From NCBI RefSeq assembly GCF_020829445.1, contig NZ_JAIVFV010000017.1, forward strand, positions 1 to 64,000: a DNA stretch of 64,000 bases, in the 5' to 3' direction. Both the position numbers and the translations under genes were made by a program. Origin of the DNA: Nostoc sp. CHAB 5836. GTDB lineage: Bacteria; Cyanobacteriota; Cyanobacteriia; Cyanobacteriales; Nostocaceae. Under the pieces are notes generated by a model. That model searched no databases. It saw only the letters and a list, made by a program, of their open reading frames with translations, and had not been told where the DNA came from. Of this stretch, positions 43,040 through 50,799 are shown in pieces (positions within the stretch are counted from its first letter, which is position 1; every line of letters starts with the position of its first letter).

Positions 43040-43606
43040 TTACGAATTATGTTGCCCCTTACAAAGTACTTGTCGCATTTTACGCATATTTGCAGGTAAC
43101 TCTAAATTCATTGCTTGTTGAATGAAAATTGATGGAATTGGAATCAGAGGTGTAGCTTGCACAGTATAAGCAAGGATTGTGCCATTACCACAATCTTTGA
43201 GTTCTAAATTGGCTTTAAAGTCCTCAAAAGTCCCTTTTTCCATGCGAAATTGGATTTGTTGCCCTAGCACCTCTACAACGTTGAGGTAAATTTCAACTTG
43301 AGCTGTGAAAAAGAAAAAGGCTTTTTGTGCTGCTTGATACAGACGTTTGACTTCACCTTTGTGTGATATCTCGCTTTTCGTGACATCGGGAAAATATTGC
43401 ACCCACCGAGGATAATCAGTTAATTGCTGCCAAACTTGCGATCGCACCATCGGTAAATACATCCAGGCTGTGACAGCGCCACCCCAGGTTTTGTGCGATC
43501 GCGTTTCTACTAAAATTTCACCCTGTACCAGCAACTTTTGCTTGTCTTGACTCCAAGCTATATCTGAACCTGCAATAATTGAGTCTGATATATAAGATGC
43601 AGACAT
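43040..43606 (-). CDS. SRPBCC (START-like) family protein
   Basis: 188 residues. The pattern VQGEILVETRSHKTWGGAVTAW, then VWQQLTDYPRWVQYFPDVTKSEI, is the typical start of the polyketide-cyclase/coenzyme-Q-binding START-like fold. It continues with QIQFRMEKGTFEDFKANLEL and TILAYTVQATPLIPIPSIFI. No signal peptide was seen. The family binds hydrophobic ligands; its substrate in cyanobacteria is unknown. It stands alone with a long repeat-containing spacer upstream. Confidence 0.85.
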   Translation of the reverse strand: MSASYISDSIIAGSDIAWSQDKQKLLVQGEILVETRSHKTWGGAVTAWMYLPMVRSQVWQQLTDYPRWVQYFPDVTKSEISHKGEVKRLYQAAQKAFFFFTAQVEIYLNVVEVLGQQIQFRMEKGTFEDFKANLELKDCGNGTILAYTVQATPLIPIPSIFIQQAMNLELPANMRKMRQVLCKGQHNS

Positions 43607-44141
43607 AATGATTTAGTTACTCCTCAACTCATCCACCTAAATGGAGCTGAAACTACAAGCCATAAAACTTGATTTAGATCCAACTCATTAAATTTTACTT
43701 TCAGTCTAATACCTATCTTTTCTGGATAGAGTGCTTTTTTCGTGATTATTTCAGTCTCTTTACTATCAAAACTGTGTTTCTTAACACAATTAACACAATC
43801 AACACTTAAGTGAATTTTATCAAAGCAATATCTCTAGATCAAAAGGGCGTTGTTAACAGGTAGAATGACACAAACACCACCTAATATCAAGCACTTTACG
43901 CCAACGCCTGGATAGGATCTAGCAATTTTTACCTATTATTTATGATGAAACTGCAATTTCATCGTAACTTCATATATAGGAATCCTACTTGAATCTTGCT
44001 CAGTATACTGAGAAGTCAAGGTTTGTATGTCAAGCTTCTAGGCAGCTTGATTGTTCAAAAATCAAATAGGAGTCCTATATGCCAGTTGCGTAAGTCCTAA
44101 TTAACAAAGTGTAATGTTTGTTGAGTTGAGAGGAAAAGTCG
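43607..44141. other. Intergenic region with one inverted-repeat element
   Basis: An element at 43976-44078 has ends ATAGGAATCCTACTTGAA and TCAAATAGGAGTCCTAT. It is followed by a half family-F end (GCCAGTTGCGTAAGTCCT). A smaller inverted repeat, GATGAAA-CTGCAA-TTTCATC, lies just before it. The region 43610-43960 is AT-rich without recognisable genes. Confidence 0.5.
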
Positions 44142-44336
44142 GTGAGTCAATCTTCTTTAAATCGTAGATTAATCCAGATTGTCGGTATCCTTCTCGGCAT
44201 CAGCGTAGCCGTCTGGGTATTGAGAGGTTTTGGTATTCTTAGTTTTATTCCAGGTGGAATTATTTGGCTACTACTACTTGGAGCGATCGCAATTGGGATT
44301 ATCAGTTACGCCCAAAGGACATGGTGGCGTTTTTAA
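44142..44336 (+). CDS. Small two-helix membrane protein
   Basis: 64 residues from a GTG start. Two hydrophobic segments (LIQIVGILLGISVAVWVLRGF and GIIWLLLLGAIAIGIISYA) flank a short loop (GILSFIPG), with a WWRF end. I recall such short two-helix proteins as conserved across cyanobacteria, with no assigned function. It is close upstream of the flavoprotein gene on the same strand and could be co-transcribed. Confidence 0.75.
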   Translation: MSQSSLNRRLIQIVGILLGISVAVWVLRGFGILSFIPGGIIWLLLLGAIAIGIISYAQRTWWRF

Positions 44337-44433
44337 TCGGGAAGCAATGCCACAAAAGACCAATTTGAACTAGTTGAAGAGTGAAGATAACCGCTAGCCT
44401 AGTAAAGTACGTGCTATTGAGAAATTTTAGAAC

Positions 44434-45669
44434 TTGCTACCGTTACAAATTGTAGTTATTGGGGGTGGGGCAGCAGGATTTTTTGGCGCGATCGCTTGTG
44501 CTAAAGCCAATCCTCAAGCCGAAGTCACTTTACTCGAAGCCAGTCGCCAACCCCTAGCGAAAGTGCTAATTTCTGGTGGGGGACGCTGCAACGTTACTCA
44601 TGCTTGCTTTGACCCTGAAGAGTTGGTGCAAAATTACCCCAGAGGTGCAAAAGCTTTGCGGGGTGCATTGACTCGTTTTGGGCCTGAAGATACAGTAGCT
44701 TGGTTTGCGGCTCATGGAGTTTATCTAAAAACTGAAGCTGATGGCCGGATGTTTCCGGTCACCAATACTTCAGAAACCATTGTGGAATGTCTAATTAAAA
44801 GGGTGGCGACATCTGGGATAAAACTCCGTATCGGTACACCTGCAACTTCGGTGAAACTAACCTCAGCAGATGGGGGGTTTGAGATTCTGCTGAAGTCGAA
44901 AGAGACGATTAAATGCGATCGCCTACTTCTGGCCACTGGTAGCAGCCTTGCAGGTTATAAAATTCTTCGGGAGTTAGGTCATCAAATTGAACCGCCAGCA
45001 CCCTCGTTATTTACCTTCAACATTGTTGATCAAAAGCTGCGGGAATTGGCTGGAGTTAGCGTTAACCCTGCCCAATTGCGGTTATCTGCGGGCGGAAAAT
45101 CCCAGTTACAACAAACTGGGCCACTACTAATTACCCACTGGGGTTTGAGTGGCCCCGCAGTTCTGAAGCTTTCTGCTTGGGGTGCGAGAGTTCTGCACGA
45201 AAGCCGCTATCAAGGCAAATTATTGATTAATTGGCTACCTAATTTGCACCAAGAACAAGTGCGAGAAAAAGTTTTAGCAGTTAAGGATGAATGGGGAAAG
45301 AAAGCGATCGCATTGCATCGCGGCGTTGACCTACCACATCGTCTCTGGCAATATCTGATTGCCCGTGCAAGTATTACTACAGAAGACCGTTGGGCAGAAA
45401 TATCTAGTAAAACCTTAAATCAATTGGTGCAAGAACTTACAGAAGGACAATACTTAATTAGTGGTAAAGGAGCCTTCAAAGAAGAATTTGTTACCTGTGG
45501 TGGTGTTAACCTGAAAGAAGTCAATTTTAAGACGATGGAAAGTAGGTTAGTTCCTGGTCTTTATTTTGCCGGAGAAATCTTAGATATTGATGGCGTTACT
45601 GGTGGGTTTAACTTCCAAAGTGCTTGGACAACGGGGTATTTAGCAGGGATAGCAATGGGGAGTAAGTAG
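44434..45669 (+). CDS. BaiN/YhiN (HI0933)-family FAD flavoprotein
   Basis: 411 residues from a TTG start. The N-terminal dinucleotide motif is VVIGGGAAGFFGAIAC, followed by GGGRCNVTHACFDPEEL, the family hallmark, and ending with the C-terminal FAD motif GLYFAGEILDIDGVTGGFNFQSAW. The family (HI0933/YhiN/BaiN) consists of single-chain flavoproteins; some members act as reductases on bile acids or unsaturated substrates, but the cyanobacterial substrate is not known. The last codon before the stop is followed by TAG within a family-A repeat, so the stop is repeat-supplied. Confidence 0.92.
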   Translation: MLPLQIVVIGGGAAGFFGAIACAKANPQAEVTLLEASRQPLAKVLISGGGRCNVTHACFDPEELVQNYPRGAKALRGALTRFGPEDTVAWFAAHGVYLKTEADGRMFPVTNTSETIVECLIKRVATSGIKLRIGTPATSVKLTSADGGFEILLKSKETIKCDRLLLATGSSLAGYKILRELGHQIEPPAPSLFTFNIVDQKLRELAGVSVNPAQLRLSAGGKSQLQQTGPLLITHWGLSGPAVLKLSAWGARVLHESRYQGKLLINWLPNLHQEQVREKVLAVKDEWGKKAIALHRGVDLPHRLWQYLIARASITTEDRWAEISSKTLNQLVQELTEGQYLISGKGAFKEEFVTCGGVNLKEVNFKTMESRLVPGLYFAGEILDIDGVTGGFNFQSAWTTGYLAGIAMGSK

Positions 45670-45797
45670 GTCGGCGCAATTAAAGCTAACTGGCTAAGGC
45701 TGTCATTTGTCCTAAGTCAATTGGTCACTAGTAAAGATTTTAAGGCTATTTACGTTTCGTAACATACTTTGATTTTTTCGCGCCAACTTACTTAATT
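45664..45797 (-). repeat. Family A MITE-like repeat, copy 7
   Basis: Starts AAGTAGGTCGGCGCAATTAA, overlapping the stop codon of the flavoprotein gene, and ends CGCGCCAACTTACTTAA. It lies just upstream of the lpxD promoter region. Confidence 0.7.
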
Positions 45798-45864
45798 CGT
45801 AAAGTACAAAGCCGCAAAAATAAAGCTACCATCCTTTGTAGAGCAATTTTGAACACACCCAACA

Positions 45865-46917
45865 ATGAAATTCAGCGAAATCCTCAGCCAATTTGGTGAC
45901 GCAGCTACCAATCATAGTCTGACTAGTAACCCAGACCATGATCCAGAAATTACCGGGGTAGCAGCCATTGATGAAGCTACTAACGGTACTCTCAGCTATG
46001 TAGAAGGGGCAAAATTTAGGTCTTTTGTTGGCAATACCAATGCTAGTGCTTTAATTTTGCCCCAGGATGAAAAATTACAGGTGCTTGCACAACAGAGAGA
46101 TATTGTCTGGATAGCGACCCCCGATCCGCGACTGTTGTTTGCCAAAGCGATCGCACTTTTTTACCAACCATATCGCCCCGCCCCAGAAATTCATCCCACT
46201 GCTGTAATTCACTCTACGGCAAAAGTTGCTAGTGATGTTTATATTGGCCCCCATGCTGTGATTCAACAAGGGGTAGAAATTGGCAATGGCGCAATCATTC
46301 ATCCAAATGTGGTGATTTATCCAGATGCCAAAATCGGCGATCGCACCATCTTACACGCCAACTGTACCATCCACGAACGCAGCCGCATCGGTGCAGATTG
46401 CGTCATTCACAGTGGTGCTGTCATTGGTGCAGAAGGCTTTGGTTTTGTTCCGACTCGGACTGGTTGGTTAAAAATGGAACAATCCGGCTATACAGTTTTG
46501 GAAGATGGTGTGGTAGTTGGCTGTAACACCGCCATTGACCGTCCAGGCGTTGGAGAAACACGGATAGGTCGCAATACAGTAATTGATAACTTAGTCCAAA
46601 TAGGTCACGGTTGCCAAATTGGTGCTGGCTGTGCGATCGCAGGTCAGGCTGGTATGGCAGGAGGTGTTAAACTAGGAAATCGGGTTATTTTAGCTGGACA
46701 AACAGGAATAGCCAATCAAGTGAAGATGGGAGATGGAGCGATCGCATCTGCCCAAACTGGAATTCACAGCGATGTTGCACCAGGAGAAATTGTCTCAGGA
46801 ACTCCTGCCATTCCTTACAAATTATATCTCAAGGCATCTGCTGTTTATAGTCGCCTGCCAGATATCTATCAATCGTTAAAACAATTACAACGTAAATTCA
46901 AAAATACCAGTGATTAA
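45865..46917 (+). CDS. lpxD: UDP-3-O-acylglucosamine N-acyltransferase
   Basis: 350 residues. An N-terminal uridine-binding domain (about 1-100) is followed by a left-handed beta-helix of hexapeptide repeats (IHPTAVIHSTAKVASDVYIG onward) with the catalytic histidine region NLVQIGHGCQIGAGCAIAGQ. It adds the second acyl chain to the lipid A precursor. Family length is normal. It stands alone, bracketed by family-A repeats on both sides, so its local control region has also been reshaped. Confidence 0.95.
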   Translation: MKFSEILSQFGDAATNHSLTSNPDHDPEITGVAAIDEATNGTLSYVEGAKFRSFVGNTNASALILPQDEKLQVLAQQRDIVWIATPDPRLLFAKAIALFYQPYRPAPEIHPTAVIHSTAKVASDVYIGPHAVIQQGVEIGNGAIIHPNVVIYPDAKIGDRTILHANCTIHERSRIGADCVIHSGAVIGAEGFGFVPTRTGWLKMEQSGYTVLEDGVVVGCNTAIDRPGVGETRIGRNTVIDNLVQIGHGCQIGAGCAIAGQAGMAGGVKLGNRVILAGQTGIANQVKMGDGAIASAQTGIHSDVAPGEIVSGTPAIPYKLYLKASAVYSRLPDIYQSLKQLQRKFKNTSD

Positions 46918-46918
46918 A

Positions 46919-47051
46919 ATAAGTAAGTCGGCAACAATAAATCAAACTATATTACGAAACGTAAATACACCTGAAACCCTTATAAATGACTAAGGACAAA
47001 TGACAAATGACAGCCTTAGCCAGTTAGCTTTATTTGCGTCGCTCTACTTAA
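46919..47051 (+). repeat. Family A MITE-like repeat, copy 8
   Basis: A full copy starting AAGTAAGTCGGCAACAATAAA and ending GTCGCTCTACTTAA. It begins three bases after the lpxD stop codon. Confidence 0.75.
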
Positions 47052-47102
47052 TTCGTAATTAATCATTTGACAATACTTTTTAGATTAGCCGCTATTTACC
47101 AC

Positions 47103-47537
47103 CAGGGCTATTTCACTCTAGACATAAACCAATACGCTTGGGTTAGCGTCAAAAACCTTGTATTGCGTAGGTTGGGGAGCCACTGCGCCCTTGCGGTTAA
47201 GAGACTTGAAGCACGTGGCGTTTGAGGAACGAAACCCAACCGAAGAGCGGGGTTTGTTGGGTAACACTAAACCTGGATTTCTCACCACATCTCATTAATT
47301 AAATAAGTAAAGAGTAATAAGTAATGAGTAAAGAATCTTACTTATTACTTATTACTTATTACTTATTACTTATTACTTCACCCGCGAGGGGAGCAGGGGA
47401 GCTTGTGAGAAATGCGGGTAAAGTTCAACCCAACCTACAATTATCTACAAAGCCAAGCGTATTGGTCTTTAGACGACTTTCGCTATTAGACTCAGAATTG
47501 ATTCTGAGGCGGGCTAGATGAGAATGAAATAGCCCTG
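47103..47537. repeat. Four-level nested repeat
   Basis: The outer family-H element (CAGGGCTATTTCACTCTAG to CTAGATGAGAATGAAATAGC, 47103-47537) contains an element with ends CAATACGCTTGGG / CCAAGCGTATTG (47130-47464). Inside that is one with ends GTAGGTTGGG / CCCAACCTAC (47167-47438). The innermost part holds a TTACTTA heptamer array (47336-47379). Relatives of levels two and three occur separately at 60333-60440 and 60480-60553. Confidence 0.75.
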
Positions 47538-47576
47538 ATTTACAATCCCAACAATCAGAAGTTTGAGAAACTGAAA

Positions 47577-49856
47577 ATGACTGATGAGACGATTGATTTG
47601 ACAAACTGCGATCGCGAGCCGATTCACATTCCCGGTCTGATTCAGCCTCATGGGGTTTTATTAGTTTTGCAAGATCCCACCCTGGAAATTGTTCAGGTGA
47701 GCAGTAACACCCAGGAAATTCTTGGCCGTCTTCCTGAAGAATTACTGGGTAAGCCACTGTCAAACTTACTCGATGCCAAACAAATTAAGTTGATTCAACA
47801 ATGTCTAAAAGAGGATTTTGAGAGCGTCAATCCCCTCAACTTGTCCCTCAAACATTTGAATAAATCAGTTTATTTTGATGGCATTGTGCATCGTTTAGAT
47901 CTGATGATTATTCTGGAAATTGAGCGAAAAAAGTCCAAAGTAAAAACAGACTTTTTTGACTTCTATCACCACGTAAAAGGAACCATTACCCGCATCCAAA
48001 AAGCACCGACACTCTTAGAAATGTGCCAGGTGGTTGTCCAAGAAGTCCGGCGAATCACTGGCTTTGATCGCGTCATGGTCTATCGATTTGATCAGGAAGC
48101 AGCAGGCAGAGTGATCGCGGAAGATACCAGTCATCAAACGTCTTATTTAGACTTACACTACCCAGCCTCTGACATTCCCAAGCAAGCTCGACAACTATAT
48201 ACCCTCAACTGGCTGCGGCTGATTCCAGATGTTAATTATCAACCTGTTCCGTTAATTCCAACAAATAATCCCTTAAATAATCAACCGCTCGATCTCAGTT
48301 TATCAATCTTGCGGAGTGTGTCTCCCTTTCATCTAAAGTACCTGCAAAATATGGGCGTGACTGCCTCCATGTCTATTTCCCTGATGTACGATCAAAAGCT
48401 TTGGGGATTGATTGCTTGTCATCATTCATCACCCAAATATGTTCCTTACAATATCCGCACCATCTGCGAGTTCATTGGACAGGTGATGTCTATAGAACTA
48501 GCGAACAAAGAAGCGAGTGAAGACATTTACTACAAAATGCAATTGAAGGCACTACAAACCCAATTCATCGAAGCATTGTCTCAGGCTGAGTATTTCCTCG
48601 ATGGCATAGTGCAACTGAAATCTCAATTACTGAATCTGGTGAATGCCACTGGAGCCGTGATATACAGTGTTGAAAATTGCATTCAAGTGGGTGAAACACC
48701 CTCTGAAAAGGAGGTTCACGCCTTAATTAATTGGATTAAACCTCAGTTTGCTCATAGCCTATTTGAGACGCGATCGCTCACTAAAAATTACCCAGTTGCC
48801 GAGTCATTTAAAGCGATCGCCAGTGGGGTGTTAGCCCTGGAAATTTCTAGAGTTCAGCACAATTACATTCTCTGGTTTCGTCCAGAGGTAATTCAAACCG
48901 TGAATTGGGGCGGAAACCCCAACAAACCTGTAGAAGTTCTCTCAGATGGCAGTTTGCAGATGTCTCCTCGCAAATCCTTCGATTTGTGGCAAGAAACGGT
49001 GCGAGGTTGTTCCTTGCCCTGGAAACCCTCTGAAGTCGAAACAGTTGCCGAACTGCGAAGCCTAATTGTGGGCATTATATTGCGCCAAGCAGACGAACTG
49101 GCATCGAGGAATTTGGAATTGCAACGCAGCAATGAAGAACTCGATGCCTTCGCCTACATTGCCTCCCATGACCTGAAAGAACCGCTACGAGGCATTCATA
49201 ACTATGCCAATTTCTTGATCGAGGACTATGGAGAAGTACTGAATGACGATGGCGTTGCAAAACTCCAAACTCTGGTGCGGCTGACGCAGCGAATGGAAGA
49301 CCTGATCAATTCACTCCTCCATTTCTCCCGGTTGGGACGTGCCGAACTGATCTGGCAAACAGTAAATCTAGATGAATTAGTCCAGCAGGCGATCGCCACC
49401 CTCACCATTACCCGACCACAAAGCGAAGTTGAGTTTCGCATTCCCCAACCGCTTAAGAGTGTTCAATGCGATCGCGCTCAAATCAATGAACTCTTCACCA
49501 ACCTGATCAGCAACGCTATTAAGTACAATGATAAACCACAGAAGTGGGTCGAAATTGGTTTCATCGAAGAAAATGGGGAAGACAAAATGGAAAATGGGCA
49601 AAGAGAAATTGCTCCCACTACTGTGACTTTCTACATTCGTGATAACGGCATCGGCATTTTACCAGAGCATCTCGACAAAATCTTTCAAATCTTCCGCCGC
49701 CTACATGGACGGGAAGACTTTGGCGGTGGGACTGGGGTGGGGTTGACTATTGTCCGCAAAATTGTCGAACGTCACGGTGGGAGAATTTGGGTAGAATCTA
49801 TACTCAGTGAAGGCAGCACATTTTACTTCACCCTGTCGGCAAAGGGAAACCCATGA
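47577..49856 (+). CDS. Bacteriophytochrome-type sensor histidine kinase
   Basis: 759 residues. The N-terminal PAS domain has C11 in NCDREPIHIPGLIQPHGVLL, the bilin-binding cysteine of biliverdin-type phytochromes. The GAF domain (about 140-310) shows YPASDIP (195-201) and RSVSPFHLKYLQNMGV, where the plant/Cph1-type chromophore Cys is absent, so biliverdin at C11 is expected. A PHY region (about 320-500) is followed by the H-box ASHDLKEPL (H531), N-box NLISNAIKY and G-box DNGIGIL. It is a red/far-red light sensor that autophosphorylates. Its stop overlaps the start of the response regulator by ATGA. Confidence 0.95.
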   Translation: MTDETIDLTNCDREPIHIPGLIQPHGVLLVLQDPTLEIVQVSSNTQEILGRLPEELLGKPLSNLLDAKQIKLIQQCLKEDFESVNPLNLSLKHLNKSVYFDGIVHRLDLMIILEIERKKSKVKTDFFDFYHHVKGTITRIQKAPTLLEMCQVVVQEVRRITGFDRVMVYRFDQEAAGRVIAEDTSHQTSYLDLHYPASDIPKQARQLYTLNWLRLIPDVNYQPVPLIPTNNPLNNQPLDLSLSILRSVSPFHLKYLQNMGVTASMSISLMYDQKLWGLIACHHSSPKYVPYNIRTICEFIGQVMSIELANKEASEDIYYKMQLKALQTQFIEALSQAEYFLDGIVQLKSQLLNLVNATGAVIYSVENCIQVGETPSEKEVHALINWIKPQFAHSLFETRSLTKNYPVAESFKAIASGVLALEISRVQHNYILWFRPEVIQTVNWGGNPNKPVEVLSDGSLQMSPRKSFDLWQETVRGCSLPWKPSEVETVAELRSLIVGIILRQADELASRNLELQRSNEELDAFAYIASHDLKEPLRGIHNYANFLIEDYGEVLNDDGVAKLQTLVRLTQRMEDLINSLLHFSRLGRAELIWQTVNLDELVQQAIATLTITRPQSEVEFRIPQPLKSVQCDRAQINELFTNLISNAIKYNDKPQKWVEIGFIEENGEDKMENGQREIAPTTVTFYIRDNGIGILPEHLDKIFQIFRRLHGREDFGGGTGVGLTIVRKIVERHGGRIWVESILSEGSTFYFTLSAKGNP

Positions 49857-50326
49857 ATCGCATTTCAGCATCCCCGACCAAGCAAACACCATTACTTTTA
49901 ATTGTGGAGGATAGCAACGAAGACTTTGAGGCACTGCAACGATTTCTAGGGCGTTCTTCCATGACCATCCCGATTCAGCGATGTGTGAATGGGGAACAAG
50001 CATTAGCGTTTCTTTACCGAACTGGCAGCTATGGCGATCGCCAGAGTGCGCCCCGTCCCGGCTTGATTATCCTTGACTTGAACCTACCCGGAACTGATGG
50101 ACGAGAAGTGTTGTGCCGGATTAAAGAAGATCACAAATTGAAGATGATTCCGGTCGTCGTATTTACTACCTCTAACAATCCCAAAGATATTGAGGTATGC
50201 TACCAATGCGGTGTTAATAGCTACATCGTCAAGCCGATCAATTTTGCTCAACTCAAACGAGATATTCAGATGCTGGTAGAATATTGGTTTGAAATAACGA
50301 CCCTCCCCGAATGCCCGCAGGATTAA
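49853..50326 (+). CDS. Rcp-type response regulator, cognate to the phytochrome
   Basis: 157 residues, a single receiver domain without output. The acidic pair is in LLIVEDSNEDF, the phosphoacceptor is D75 in LIILDLNLPGTDG, and VVVFTTS and YIVKPIN supply the conserved Thr and Lys. The ATGA overlap with the kinase and the class (extended Rcp1-like, with an EYWFE-type end) mark it as the cognate partner that carries the phytochrome signal onward. With no DNA-binding part, it must act by protein contact or by phosphotransfer. Confidence 0.95.
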   Translation: MNRISASPTKQTPLLLIVEDSNEDFEALQRFLGRSSMTIPIQRCVNGEQALAFLYRTGSYGDRQSAPRPGLIILDLNLPGTDGREVLCRIKEDHKLKMIPVVVFTTSNNPKDIEVCYQCGVNSYIVKPINFAQLKRDIQMLVEYWFEITTLPECPQD

Positions 50327-50417
50327 AATAATTCGTAATTCGTAATTCGTAATTCAGTTTTGTAACGGGGATAAAGACAATAGCCACAAAACTTGCCGTT
50401 TGTTAGTTGCCAGGGAC

Positions 50418-50681
50418 TTAAGTAAGTTGGCGCAAAAAAAAACAAGTATGTTAAGAAACGTAAATAGACTTAAAACCCTTACTAATGACCAATAGACATC
50501 GCCAAGAATGTAGAGACGTAGCACTGCTACGTCTCTACAAGGGTTATGGGTAACGCATATTTAATTTCACCAGATGTCTAATGACAAAGGACAAAGGACA
50601 AATGACAATTGGACTTTGGACAAATGACAAAGGACAAATGACAGCCTTAGCCAGTTAGCTTTAATTTCGCCGACTTACTTA
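50418..50681 (+). repeat. Family A repeat split by an AGACATC MITE-like repeat
   Basis: The host element starts TTAAGTAAGTTGGCGC and ends TCGCCGACTTACTTA. The insert (50493-50580) is bounded by TAGACATCG and CAGATGTCTA, with the inner palindrome GACGTAGCACTGCTACGTC. Relatives of the insert are at 32171-32264, 35614-35728 and 37593-37690. A short heptamer tract (ACAAAGG) follows it. Confidence 0.75.
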
Positions 50682-50799
50682 CAGCAATTTTCAGTCCCTA
50701 ACTCAACCGTAGTAAAATCTTGATCATCTGAAGATTTTAGCGCTATTTGACAAAAATTAATTTCTCTATGGTAATCTGCCGAATGTAGGTTTAATCAGG

